A stretch of DNA of 64,000 bases from Sophora flavescens (taxonomy: Eukaryota; Streptophyta; Magnoliopsida; Fabales; Fabaceae). The notes below the pieces were generated by a model. The model made no database searches, was not told the DNA's origin, and saw only the letters and a list, made by a program, of their open reading frames with translations. The stretch is from contig CM061063.1 of assembly GCA_030762895.1 (NCBI GenBank), forward strand, positions 211,457,167-211,521,166, written 5' to 3'. How positions within the stretch are numbered: the stretch's first letter is position 1; each line of letters opens with the position of its first letter. A program made the position numbers and the translations under genes. Of this stretch, positions 44,080 through 56,188 are shown piece after piece.

Positions 44080-45186
44080 TCTTGAATTATTGGTGACTGA
44101 TGCAGATCTGTGTATGGCAATCTTTTGACATGTGCCCTATCTGTCCACATTTGAAGCACTGCACCCCCTTGAGCTGACAATTATCAGTGATATGATTTGG
44201 ACTTCTTCACTTGAAACACCTCTAAAACTGGCCTTGGCTTTGGTTCCTCTGGACTCCACTACCGTACACAGAAGCGACTGGACGGTATGATTGTTGATTC
44301 TGGTCTTGATTATTTCTGGGTGGTCGGAAATAAGGCTTCCTCTGAGCTTGTTTCCCTCTCTAGTTCTGAAATTGACCCTTAAAACGAGATGGTCCTACGA
44401 TATTCCCTCGGTTATCTCTCCCTTTTTTCATTTGTTCCACCTTTCGACACTTCTCGACCGGAGCTTGAAAATTCATGATTTCCAAAGGGAATACTGACTC
44501 CTTGATCTCAAATCTTAAACCTCCCTCGAATTTCTCCCATTTCCATCCTTCATCCAATTGAGCTTGAAAGAAATAGAAATACTTGGTGAGCTATTCGAAC
44601 TTCGCCGCGTATTCCCCGACAGACCGTTCCCTCTGCTGCAGATGCAGAAACTCTTGTTCCTTCTCGACTCTGGCACTTTGATGAAAATACTTGTCCAGGA
44701 ATGCATTGCAGAGCATATTCCAAGTAACTTCCTGATGATCTGCTGCCAACAATTGTCTGGTGCCGCTCCACCAGTACTCGGCATCACCTAAGAGCATGAA
44801 CGTAGCATACGAAACTTTGACTAACTCTGGGCTATGGATAAGCTCAAAATTTTCTCCAGCTCTTGCATCCAAAGATCGGATTTCTCAGTATCAGCATCCC
44901 CATGAAACTATAGCGGATTCTGACGTCAAAACGTAATCAAACCTTTTCCCTCTGCAGCTTACTCAGCTTTGAGTTGATCTTGTTGATTTTAGGCAGCCAC
45001 AGTAGCTGTCTGTAATGCGATAGTAGCTGCAACATTTTCTATTGCTTTTGCTGCATAGTCCATCCCACGAGCTTCTTCATGGTTCTCTCCTAGATTACCA
45101 CGGCCGGCAACACAACCGCCTCTACGACTCCTTCCACGTCCGCGACCGCGTCCACGTCCACATCCACGTCCACCTTCTGGTTCCAT
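44080..45186 (-). pseudogene. gag: gypsy gag with zinc knuckles
   Basis: The start ATG at 45186 opens MEPEGGRGCGRGRGRGRGR, an Arg/Gly-rich N-terminus, to about 44990. After stops and a shift, the frame 44872-44591 holds the gag domain (VSYATFMLLGDAEYWWSG ... WNMLCNAFLDKYF ... EFLHLQQRERSVGEYAAKFE). The end has two zinc knuckles: one decayed (CFK-stop-...HITDNC, about 44215) and one complete, CFKCGQIGHMSKDC (about 44155-44115). The gene forms the particle and binds RNA in this family; here it is broken in at least three places. Confidence 0.85.
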
Positions 45187-45352
45187 AATTGACCTACAAG
45201 ACAAAAGCAGTTAGGCTGAAACCAGAAACTGAAACGTAAACTTAATTGTTACCATACATTACTTTTAAGAAGTAATTAAAACAATTCTAAGTCAGAGATC
45301 ACACAACATAGACATAACAGACCTATTTCCCAAGGATTCCCGAAAGACTCGA

Positions 45353-45367
45353 CCAGCTCTGATACAA
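45353..45367 (-). promoter_or_regulatory. primer-binding site of family A element
   Basis: Minus strand TTGTATCAGAGCTGG, five bases after the 5' LTR end, is close to the TGGTATCAGAGC form that pairs with initiator tRNA-Met. Confidence 0.8.
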
Positions 45368-45706
45368 CTAATGTAACACCCCCTTGGCGCTACATGTTGA
45401 AATAAATAAACGGAAAATACAAACATTGGTTGCTTTCGGAAAATATAATTTTTTCTATTTCTTAACTTAACTTGAAATTAGTTGTAAATTTTTTTTCTTC
45501 CCTTGTCTGATATAAACCAAACATCAATATCTACATATATATGCATCATTAACATTTTTACAGCAAGACCTTTATAATTATAGGTCGTTTACTAAACTCA
45601 TAACATAAGAAAATAAACATAAACTAAAACTATAATGTAGTGGTAGTCTGGAACCACGACAACAAAAAGATGGCTCTCAGTAGCCAAGATATACAGACTG
45701 TCACAT

Positions 45707-46186
45707 CTAATGGAAACCATTGGGAAGACCTCCATGGTCCTCCTCGGCCGCAGGAGTATTCGGCGAGGATACATTCGCCTCTACCTCAACCTCTGGAATG
45801 ACGTCGTCTACATGAGGATGATACTCGGGTACCTCCTCCTCGTACTCCATGGGATCCTCCTCCGGAATAATAACGATCGGCGCTGGTGGTAACTGTGGCG
45901 CTACCGCGTGCAGTGGCTGATCAAGTGGTGGCTAATGTGCCAAATTTCCCTCCTCCACCAGGGTCCCCAACAGTAGCCACATCGGGGGCAGTGGAACCTC
46001 TACCGTATCGATGCTGTATGTACGAGTCCGTGGTCCCGTAGCTAGTGTACCCGTCGTGGTACATACTGAGCATGTGTATGTAGCGTTGTGGGAACCCAGG
46101 TTTATTACCCACGTGCCACCCTCCTCAGCATGGTCAAACATCAGGGAGCGTATCCCTGAGTATGACAGGGGTCCCATATGGTTCAT
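45707..46186 (-). pseudogene. LTR-embedded ORF in 5' LTR, one TAG
   Basis: 160 codons from ATG 46186 to TAG 45707-45709, collinear with the 3' LTR copy but with one in-frame TAG at codon 85, where the 3' LTR copy has CAG (H-Q-P-P-L). It keeps MFDHAEEGG, LPPMWLLLGTL and VPEYHPHVDDV, and also a Pro/Ala-rich stretch (HAVAPQLPPAPIVIIPEEDP) lost from the 3' LTR copy. The ATG follows an acceptor-like GAGTACAG. The longer form is probably closer to the ancestral protein, matching the length of the 7445-7933 ORF. Product unknown. Confidence 0.68.
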
Positions 46187-47802
46187 CTGTACTCAAATAT
46201 ATAGTAACATAGTAGAAACCCAACAAGAAAAAAATAAAGCAAGGGTGAGATACCGACCATTGAGTTTATCATGATAACTATGTGCACGACACAAAATAAA
46301 ACATCACATATATTTTCAATAATATTCCAAACCAATGGGATTCATACCCGACAGTCATCGTGATTTTATAAAAATGCATGACACTTCAACCTCTATCCTT
46401 TAAGTTTTGACCTTTATTCTCCGGAGATCCTAACTTACCTTTTTCGAGCATGATTAGGCTGCATACCCCTTACCACAATTGTCTCATGAGGTCAGCCTCT
46501 AAATTTGGGTAAAGGCTCCAATTGCTCAAGGGTATCACGATGGAACACCGAAAATAATATCGGGATAGTTCCCTATTGAGTACATTCGTGCAGGGTAACC
46601 GAGTTCCATGACCCGAGATTGCAAAGCCTCGAGTATTCACTGGATTTCGAGCCCTAATAGACCCAAAGACCCTAGAATTTATCTTTGGCCCGTAACTAAC
46701 CAATTTATCAACTTACCCTTTGTGAATTGTAGCTCGATACACATGGCACGTCTGCCAAAATGACACCAGACTATGCATGTAAAACCCTTTATTATCGTAA
46801 CTTTTCTTTTCGTTCGTTTTCTTTTTTCTTTGTCGAGGCTCAAAGCTCCCGACTATCTTTACTCGGGTATTAAAATTCCTTTCACCTCCAATGTAAGATT
46901 TTCCTTTTAGGAACAGTAGCCCGACGTCTAGGGAATCTAGGTCCTTATCCCTTTCCTTAATTTCTCCAACAGGAACACTAGCCCGATGTCTCGGTAATCT
47001 AAGTCCTTATTTCCTTCTTCAAATTTTCCCAAAAGAGTTTTCGTTCTGTGAAACACAAATACCAAAAACAAAAACTCCGAAAACTTATCCAAGTTTATCG
47101 GAAAGTTTCCGTTGTTTTTCAAATCCTTTTCAGTAAACCTCTTTTCGATGAAATTCGTTTTAAATCATAACGAAAGTCATTTTTCCTCAAATTCAATCAT
47201 TTTTGTGTTTCCAAAAATCCATCAACTATTTGAAAATCATTTCTAATCCATATATTATTTTTTCAACACATAAAGATTGTTTTTCCTCATACTGCCGTAA
47301 GGCAAACAAAAAGCTTTCTTCTTTTTTAAAACTTTTTGCAGTATAAACCTTAAAACATTTTTTAAATTTATTTTTTTTATCATTATCATTTATTTCCAAT
47401 TTCAGTCATTTTCAAAATTAAAAAAAAAACGCATAAGTGAAATTTTTTCATGGTTACTTCCTCATTGTTACTCGTTGATTTATTCATCCAACAAAACTCA
47501 TTAAAATATTATTATTTTTACTTTTATTTTTAATTCTATACTTAAAAAAGAACTTAAAGTTTTCCTTAAACTTTTTAACGTTTTATCCTCGATCACAGAT
47601 AACCACTGACCGTGTCAGGCTTCAAGTCAATAAAACAATCAACAGAAAATTCATACATTGCAATTTATTGCATGCTTTCACAGATAAAATCATGCATCAC
47701 AGAATAAATACGCTATAACTTAAACAACCACCACAATTCTACTACAAACAATTACAAACAACAGACTAATTAAAAACACACAGTTACCGAAGCTCCTCAG
47801 GT

Positions 47803-47820
47803 AAACTCCCCTTACCTCAG
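47803..47820 (-). promoter_or_regulatory. conserved GAGGTAAGGGGAG donor-like motif, 5' LTR
   Basis: Minus strand CTGAGGTAAGGGGAGTTTACCT, with GT at about 47815-47814. It is conserved in place and sequence with 40449 and 18529; in the 3' LTR it has become GAGGTATGGGG. Confidence 0.45.
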
Positions 47821-48848
47821 AGTATGGATTTTCTTTCCGAAAATGATCTCTTCAAACTCAGCTTCCTCCACACAACTCCAAACAACAACTACTCAACAAA
47901 TCCTTCACAAAACAACATAGATCAAGTTAAACTTTGAAAAAAACCTACTAACTCACATGGGTGTGGATTCGTCCAAGGCTAGTAAATTAGGCTAGGGATC
48001 TCAAAATTTCACATACTCTTAGATCCATGTCATAGAGTAGTACAGAGTTAAGGAAAATTATCATAAGTTGAAAATTGAAACAAAATCATCCAACCTCTCT
48101 AGGGTATGGATTCAGTCAACAATAGATAAATATGTTAGGGGTTTCAAAATTTTATATAGTCTTGGATCCATGATCCTAGAATAGTAGAGATGTATAGAAA
48201 ATTGTTAGAACTTAAAAACCCTCATCCTATGATTTTCTACAATTTTTTGAAGAAAAACTATGAATATGGAAGAAATGGGTCTTAACATGATTTCAATCAA
48301 AATGAAATAATGTGAGAGGGCTCATGATCATAGTTAAAGAGGGATTACCTCTTGAAGATGAAGAGAATGTGAAGAAATTGATCCAACTTGTGCAAGACAA
48401 CTTAAGAGATTAGAGTTTGGTTCTTGGTTTCTTTGTGCTCTTGGTGAGTTTGAGAGAAAATTTTGTGTCTAAGTGTTTGTGGGGAGTGGCCTTGCAAGTG
48501 AGGGTGAGAGGGTGAGGGTTATGTGTCATGAGGGCAACTAGGGCATTCCACCAAATACTAGGGGAAAAATGGTCTTTCATGCCATAAATATCTTAGATAT
48601 TTTAGAAAAGTAATGATGACTTGTGGTGAGTCATGGTGGTGACTCGCCCTCTGACTCACGACACTCAGGTGACATGTGTCCCTCGTCCGGTGTCCAGTTT
48701 AGTCTCCGCAGTTCCGTTTCCGACTCAGTTATTCTCCCGATTTAGGTTTTACGAAAATGATTTAATTCAAAACTTCAGCCGAAAAAATATAATATTTATT
48801 TTAGAGCAAAAATTTTGAAATGCCTCATATCACTTAAAAAGTGATAAG

Positions 48849-51800
48849 TGTAACACCCCCCTTGAGCATTACCTCCTAATCACATGCGGAAATAAATTAA
48901 AAGGAAAGTTTGCTGGTTACTTTCGGAAATAACTTCTACTATTTTCGTAAGTCTGAAAATAAGGGGGTAAATTTTTTTTCTCATTTCTGAGGTACACTTC
49001 GAAAAAATGATACACACGTCACAAAAGTATAGTTACATCGTACTTAAACACACACACAAACTGGTTTATTTATAAATCAAAATACCACAATATATATAAA
49101 TCTTCATGGAGTAACTTTCATACTGAAAATTTATAAATCATACAAGGCTCTTCAAAACCACCTATAACAACTTTCTTAAAAACACCCGACCCAAAGGAAA
49201 CATCCTAAGCTGGTCATTTTAAAAGACAACTACTGGAAAGATCTCCGTAGTTAAAAACAATCACCCACCTCTTCAAGGATCGGGATTAATATCCCCAAGT
49301 GAGGTCAGGAGCTTCTCGGTACCGCCTGCCCTAGTGTACCAAGGTACAACAGCCAAGATCCAGGAAAACCTGATATATTGTAAGGGTGAGATACCAATAT
49401 ATGGATTAATTAGGATAACTACATGCACACACACAAAACAACTTGCACAAGTAATATTCATATTAAACTGAATATTTTCACAAATAAGCATAACATTCAA
49501 TAATCATTGTCGTTTTTGAAAAATGCATGGCACTTCTATATTCAACATCTATCCTAATCTCTGGAGATCCCAACTTCCTTTTAAAAATGAGCTGATTAAG
49601 CTCGATTGCCAAAAAAGAACAATGTGTTTTTCCACAACACTGCCTAAAACTCCTGGCGCGGTGATCAACGTGTGTGGATATCCATAGCATACTGTCCAAC
49701 TCAAGGCACAGTAAACAAGGCATATGGATTTCATTACCCATCAAGGCACAATGATACAACGTCTTGAATATCTTAGTCAAGATATCCAGATTAACACCGG
49801 CGGCACGTCTGCCAAATATTGCATGGGAAAAACATTTTGTTTTCGCAGCTTTTCTTTGTGTTTCATTATTTCCCTGTCGAGGCTCAAGGCTCACAACCAT
49901 CCATAAATTTTCAACGTATTAAAACTTTCATCATCAACACAGGACGTTTAAGTCCGAGTGTCCAATCACAAGAGTCTTAGACCTGTGCACTAGTCTTAGA
50001 CTTCGTAGACAATAGTATTCACCTTTATCCACGTTCATCACGATATATTTGGGACGCACAGTCCACAACCATGTATGTAGGACACACAGTGTATAACAAC
50101 GTATATGGGACACACAGTTCATAACAACGTATATAGGACACAATCCACAATAACGTATATAGGACACACAGTCCACAACATCGTGATATGGATCATAGAT
50201 CCACATTTTTTACTCCATAAACACTAGCCTCACGACGTCTTGGTTACTAGGTTCACTTTTCAATATTTTTCGTAAAGTGAAAATACAAATCCAAAACCAA
50301 AACCTTCATAACTTATCCAAGTTATCGGAATATTTTCGTTGAGTAAAACTTTTGGCAAAAGAAAACTTTTCATTTGAAATTCATTTTTCGAAACTTCGAG
50401 TTATAGAAAATCTATTTCTTTTCCAAAAATCTATTTTATTTTAAAACTTTCTTTTTCTGAAAACATTTGAAACTTCTGCAGGAAAATCTTTTTAAATTTT
50501 CTTAAGATAAAATCATTTAAATTTTCAAAGAATTTTGCTTCATAAGAATAAAAATAAAAATTTAAATTCTTAAATTCTCTTAGAAATTTTTGAAAAGATA
50601 ATTACTTTCTCTTTCTCCAAAAATGTTTCTTCAACTAAACTTTTATTTTTATGATATTTTTTGTATAGTTTTCTTAAAGCTTTTATATTTGATTATTAAT
50701 TGAGCTCTAACCAATGTTAGGCTTTTCATGAAATCAACCCAACAATCTCATAACAGATATAACATACATTATCTAATTCACATATATTCTTAAATAATTA
50801 GTCCAACATACAAATTTTTAAACATGTTATTCAATCAAATAAACCACTTAAATTATCACATCAAAACATTCAACCAATCACCTTAAGACAAAAACAAACA
50901 ACATATAGTTATCAGACCAAGCAAACAACTTAAGCCACCAATCAAAACTCATCAAACACACATAAAATCAATCACAAACAACATGTAGTTATCATAAAGA
51001 GCATCCCTTAGGCAGTCTCCCCTTACCTGACTCAAAGGGTAGAAAAGTCTTTGTTTCCGCGTTGTCCAAAACGAACCTCCATTGCTCGTAACGTGTCCCA
51101 AGTCTAAGAGTCAAGCACATAACCTAAGTTAAATAAAAAATCATCTTATCTTCACATTAACACTTGTTTATAGTCCGTTTTATACAAAAAAAATCTTTAC
51201 TTGATCATGTTAAAAGATATTATTTTTAAAATCATATTTTTCATTCAAAAAATGGGATGAATTCTTTTATAAAAGCATTTTCAGAACAACGGTGGGTTTA
51301 AATTGTGAATGACCACTCAAATGATCTTTAAATTTTTCGAAAGTTTAATTGAAGGTACACAACTCACATATAAACACACTGCAGTTGGTCTCATGTCAAA
51401 ATTCGAAGGCATTAATTTATTAAAAATCACATACTGCCTCTGATTTTACAGGATTTTCCAGAAATTCGAGTTCACCAACATGTAACTTTATGAAATTGTT
51501 TCTCTTCATATACATATATAAAAATTCCAAAAATTCAGCCAAACTTTAGTTATACTTCAGTATAAACCCAGAAAGTTTTATAAATAATTTAACTTTCAAA
51601 ATCCTATATAAAATCATCATGCAACCAATTATATTCTTATTTTCGCAGTCAGAATTTGATTCTAATTTGAGAGGTGTTTTAACCCCATAAATCGTATCCA
51701 ATTAGTTACATATTATATATCAAATTAAAGCCCCAAAAGTCTTCTTTCCAGATATGTGTTTAGTTTTCAGAAATACGTTTTGTATAAAAATTTATGGGCT

Positions 51801-53220
51801 CATGAATTACTAAGGTCATGCTGGCAGATTTATATTTTTATATGTTCATCCACACCAAGTTATTATTTTCATTAAAACATCATCCCCAAGTCATAAAATC
51901 AACATGCAAGGGTCGTAGTCCCTTAAACACATGCATGCAATCATATAAGATGAAAGTAGGGGTTGTTATGAGTTTATAAAAACTTGTTTCATATTAAAAA
52001 GATTTTTCTAGGGTTTTCTAAGAATTTTTGAGTGAAATTTTGGATATGCAACCATGAAAACATGACATGCATGAGGATGAAATAAATATTGTTGAGAATA
52101 TGAGTATTAAGAGTGAAGATATTACCCTTGAGTGATGAAGAATGAAGAATGAAGAGAAGTGATCTAAATCAAGCTTAGTTAGAAATTTGACAGCTTTGAG
52201 GATGCGTGGTAATATGAGTGTATCTCAAGATCTGCTCATCCAAAAATTACAAAATTTGGGCTTGTTGGAAAGGTAAGAAAGAGAGGCCCAACTTTTATGT
52301 TGAAGGTTTTTCTTGATTCAGAACATAAAAGTGTCATAAAGAGCCTTCTTTCTGCAATTTTCGTGTGATACTGAGGGTTTTGAGCTTCTATGGTGATTTG
52401 GGCATATATCCCAACATACTTATCCGTTTTTGATGAGCTTTATCTCGTTGGAAAGAGGAGAGGAAGAGGAACAATTTTTATGCATAAATTTTTTCGAGTT
52501 TCAGAACATAATAGGGTCATAATTTCAGTATGATTTCGATGGGTATATGGAGTTTTTGTGTGAGTGAGTGAAAAGGAAGGAAAAATGGTGAAAGAAAAAA
52601 GAGTTGGGTATTTATAGAAAGTGGAGGGGAGAGGTGTGGCTGAGTGGAGAGAATGGAGAGATAAAAAATTAAAAAAATTTGAATTTAAAAGTTTTATATT
52701 AACAAAATAAAAGAGTTTCTTGTAAGTTTAAGCAAAATGATTGTGTGCAATTAATAAAAACACTATTCATGTCAAATACATCAAGTTTTTCACATCAAGT
52801 CTTTCAATCCTCACCTAATCCATTTAGTCTCATCAGCTTCCTTCCGGTTCCATCGATTTCTCGATTTTGAAAACCGATCGTATTTCCTTCGTGAATTTTC
52901 TACCCGAAAAATGTAATATTGTAATATTTAAAAATGAAAAATTTTAAAATTATGAAAATTGTTGTAAATATGTTAGGAAATCTCCAATTTCATTACACGA
53001 GTCGAAATTTGTTTTCCTGATCAGTAAAACTTTACTGACAGTGAAAAGTGAAAACACAGACCGGGTTTGTCTGAAAATTTTAACTGAAATTTCAACTGCA
53101 GCTTCTTACTATAAAATAAATCATGAAAATAATTTGCGTTTATCAAAATAATCTCAAATTTAAAATAATAAACAAACGTATACATAGATTATTAAGAAAC
53201 AGAAAAATTGGGGTGTTACA
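48849..53220 (-). mobile_element. family A solo LTR (4.4 kb) in the 5' LTR
   Basis: TGTAACACCCCCCTTGAG to GGGGTGTTACA, flanked by ATAAG (48844-48848, 53221-53225); the empty site is at about 36255 in the left LTR. Minus orientation: the end TGTAACACCCCAATTTTTC, a TATA-like TATAAATA at about 52606, GTAATATC at about 52125, GTAAGGGGA at about 51018, a tandem array, and TCTCACCCTTAC at about 49385 followed by ATATCAG. No LTR ORF core is left. Confidence 0.92.
50047..50195. repeat. 29-bp tandem repeat in solo LTR 48849
   Basis: Five units at about 50050, 50079, 50108, 50138 and 50160, each with GGACACACAGTCC or a variant followed by a CAACGTATATA-like spacer. Same repeat family and LTR position as 8603-8740. 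Confidence 0.88.
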
Positions 53221-53475
53221 ATAAGAATCATTAATGTTTCGTTATCGGGTCAAAATTATGTTTTCCCGATGGTAAAATCTTCATCGCACCATCAAAACGC
53301 GCATCGAGCTTCGTCTGAATTTTCAACCCAAAATTTAATCGTAGGCTTTTGCCATGAAGTCGAGTCTAAATATGATTTTATTTGAACCAAAATCATTTTC
53401 TAGATCTCAGGAAAAAAAAATATAAACAAATATACGTTTATCGATAAAGAAAACAATGAAAATTGGGATGTTACA

Positions 53476-55680
53476 GAACTGGACCAGAAAAAACCATCGG
53501 GACTCGCACTCCAAGCTCCCACATCATCTGGGTTATACAAATTGGGGGAGTATTGTGGCAGAAATATTAGAAACCAGATCTGAAGGAAGCAGATGAGCAA
53601 ATTTCGGGAAGTCCCATCAACCTTAAGCATCCATATAGAAGCTAACTTTATGGTTCCTCGTTGATTCCTCAATCTTACTGGAAGTCTATGAAATTAATGG
53701 CCCTTTGTTAGCAAGCCAATTATCCGTCCAGAATTTGCAGTTATCACCATTTCCCAGCCTCCAAATCAGCAAATTACAGAACCTGGCCCAATTTTGGCAT
53801 AACCCCCTCCACAAATTCAAACTGGGTCTCTTCACCTTGATCCTAGGGAAGCCGTTTGATCCCAAATTATATTTCCCTCTTATTAGAGAGGCCCAAAGAG
53901 AATTAGGATTATAACAAAGGTTCCAAGCAGCCTTCATCATGAACACCTAATTAACCTCTCTAGTGGCTCTCAAACCCACACCTCCCTCCTTTTTTGGCCT
54001 GCAGATCTGTTACCAGTTCAATAGATGGATTCTGCATAGGTTTTGATCGTCCCGCCAGACGAAGGAGCGACATAGCTTGTCGATATCATCACAGACTTTT
54101 TTAGGCAGCAAGCTAGATTGCATGACATATGTTAGCATTTCTTGTAAAACAGACTTTGCCAAAGTAATGCGCCCAACAAAGGAAAGGTTTCGAGCTTTCC
54201 AAGTACTCAGGCACTGATTGACTTTATCTATGACAAAATTGAATGTCTGCCTATTCACCCTGTTGTGAATAATTGGGACTCCCAAGTATTTCCCTAGATC
54301 ACTTGTCATTTGGAACCCATCTCATTGCATAAATTATTTTTTACCTCCCAACCAACATTGTTGGAGAAGAATACTCTGGTCTTGTCCTTGCTGATTTTTT
54401 TGTCCCAAGCTAGCACAAAAGAGGTCGAGGATGCTGTTAATGACTTTAGATTGTTCGATATTAACTTCCACGAACAGAATTAGGTCATCCGCGAAGGCTA
54501 AGTGGGAGACCTTAGGACCCCTTCTAGCTACTTGAATAGGTTGCCATTGCTTACTTGACATCACCAACTCTATGACCTGGAATAATCGCTCAATGCATAG
54601 AACAAAGGGGTAGGGGATAACGGGTCCCCCTGTCTAATTCCTCACTCTGGAACAAATTCCTCCATAGCCTCCCCATTCCAAAGTAGTCTTATCTTCAGAA
54701 TAGAAATGCAGAACCAGATAAGCTGGACCATGTCATTCGAGAAACCAATATCATCTAGGGTCTCTTTGACAAAAGACCATTTCAACCTGTCATATGCCTT
54801 TTCGAGGTCTATCTTAATAGTCATCCAGCCCTTCTTCCCTTTTTTATTCCTCATCGAATGAAAGATCTCCTGGGCCACAATGATGTTGTCATGACTGTGA
54901 CGCTCCGGCACAAAAGACCATTGAGCTGGACCGATCAGCTTGTGCAGAAAGAGTCTGATTCGATGAGCTAGGAGTTTGGTCACTGACTTGTACGAGACAT
55001 TGCATAGGCCTATTGGTCGAAATTGCTTCACAGTGGTTACTTCCCCTCTTTTGGGATAAGGGTGATGAAGGTCTCATTGAGGTCTCCAATCCTCCACGGT
55101 TCCATGATTATCTCGTGGATCAGATTAAACAAAGACTTTCCCACTATTTGCCATTGAGTATGGTAAAAGATGGTTTGGAACCCATCAGGACCAGGTGCTT
55201 TGAACGCCCCAATACTTGTTATCGTGTTGAACACCTTTTCCATGGTCACTTCCTTATTTAACATATCTATCTCATTACCTTCCAGGTTAGGAAAAACTCC
55301 CTGGAGAAAGAAAGTAGCTGATACTGTGTCATCTCAAAAAAGATTCTTGTAATAATCAGTTGCCAAATTATCCAAACTTTCTGCATCATGAATCCATACC
55401 CCATTCTCGTCATGCAGAGCTAGCCTTGATAAAAAAATTTCGCCTCCGAACGGTAGTAACACCATGGAAAAAGCGGGTGTTGCTATCCCCAAATTCCAAC
55501 CACTTAGCTCTAGACTTTTGGTACCAGAGAATTTCTTCGTTAGCCAGTACTTCCTCATATTCCTTCCAAGTTCTTTTTTTGAGTGCTACCAATATGATAT
55601 TCCTGCCCTTAGCTAGATTTTTATCTACATCTTTCAGTTTTCATAGAAGGGCCTTCATTCGAGACTCACGCTCTATTATT
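53476..55680 (-). pseudogene. LINE reverse transcriptase region
   Basis: From 55670 downward: an RNase-linker segment with KSRAKWLEFGDSNTRFFH (about 55520-55470), then GAFKAPGPDGFQTIFYH, FITLIPK, a shift, KQFRPIGLCNVSYK (about 55031), KIDLEKAYDRLKW (about 54810), a stop in the next motif, GIRQGDPLSP (about 54645), HLAFADDLILF with the catalytic FADD (about 54485), GKYLGVPI (about 54300), WKARNLSFVGRITLAKSVL, then the linker to GFFWSS at 53480. It is the standard RT of plant L1-type LINEs. Stops at about 54645, 54340, 54010 and 53946 break it. The endonuclease is absent. Confidence 0.9.
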
Positions 55681-55689
55681 TCAATTTTT

Positions 55690-55800
55690 TTAATTCATTC
55701 GAGATATAATCTAAATAATTTTATATTTAAAAATTTGAGTAAAATTTTTTGGTGGGAGTCGTTACTCCATCCCACTCCTTCGAAGGTCCGCCAATGCCTA
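55690..55800. repeat. inverted copy of the repeat at 24431-24530
   Basis: Read inverted it gives GCATTGGCGGACCTTCGAAGG and on to AATATAAAATTATTTAGAT, matching TATTGGTGGGCCTTCAAAGG to AATATAAAATTTTTTAGAT on the left. The two copies sit just outside the two ends of the LINE. Confidence 0.65.
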
Positions 55801-56188
55801 GGAGTTTGGACCTAGAGACCCCGTAGGCTTTATGTTAATCAAGATTTACTAATCAGGTGAGGGCAAGACAAAACACTGTGGAAAGCTAGATCAGAAAAAG
55901 TCACTAGCCCCACCTCGCTACACCCAGACAACAAACCAAGTATACCTTTGATACTCTGATTAAATACACAACACCAAGTTAGGTGTCTCCGGTGGGTGGA
56001 TCCAGGATCCAGGACCCAGAGCCACTAAGGACAATCTATTTTTAAAAAAATTAATAATATTATTTCTCATTTGATGATAACTTCCTCTTCAATTTTTTTT
56101 ATTGAATATTGTTGATCATTTGAATGTAATTTCCTTTTCAAGTATCTTTCCATTATATCCTGCAATTAAAAAAGACTTTAGTTTCTAT
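55801..56188. other. unclassified spacer
   Basis: Non-coding. It contains GGATCCAGGATCCAGGACCC (about 55999-56018), a short internal duplication, and AT-rich stretches. No gene or known element is recognised. Confidence 0.5.

Larger units (their letters stand above)
33142..53475 (-). mobile_element. family A chromodomain Ty3/gypsy element, near complete, nested
   Basis: Two LTRs (33142-36496; 45372-53475 with an inserted solo LTR) flank an internal region coding on the minus strand for gag, protease, RT, RNase H, integrase and a chromodomain-like tail, in gypsy order. The duplication is GAGCT (33137-33141) / GAACT (53476-53480), one base changed, within the LINE. The PBS is of the tRNA-Met type, and integrase points to the Tekay-like group. 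The LTRs carry an extra ORF in the same direction as the genes. Solo LTRs lie between RT and RNase H (38400-42600) and in the 5' LTR (48849-53220). Confidence 0.92.
45372..53475 (-). repeat. family A 5' LTR (right), interrupted by solo LTR 48849-53220
   Basis: TGTAACACCCCCTTGG to GGGATGTTACA; net length is about 3.73 kb. It keeps donor-like CAAGAGGTAATCC (minus, GT at about 48348) and GAGGTAAGGGGAG (minus, about 47815), TCTCACCCTTGC (about 46250) and the LTR ORF. Two tandem copies of a segment of about 70 bp (AGGAACANTAGCCCGA, 46910-47030) are reduced to one in the left LTR. Confidence 0.92.
25478..55680 (-). mobile_element. L1-type LINE, 5'-truncated, split by two large insertions
   Basis: Three pieces on the minus strand join at insertion sites: 55680-53476 (linker and RT), 33141-32562 (zf-RVT) and 26002-25478 (RNase H and 3' end). 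The reading frame resumes across each site: ...GFFWSS runs into AYDAITK over 53476/33141, and PPPGFKT into NCDGTVSK over 32567/25997. The 3' end is an A-rich tail (T-rich on plus at about 25478-25495). The endonuclease domain and ORF1 are missing, the usual 5' truncation of LINEs. Total own sequence is about 3.3 kb. Confidence 0.88.

Noticed and set aside
44558..44791. Plus-strand frames at 44291-44791
   Set aside because: They overlap, antisense, the gag domain read on the minus strand, which shows recognisable family motifs.
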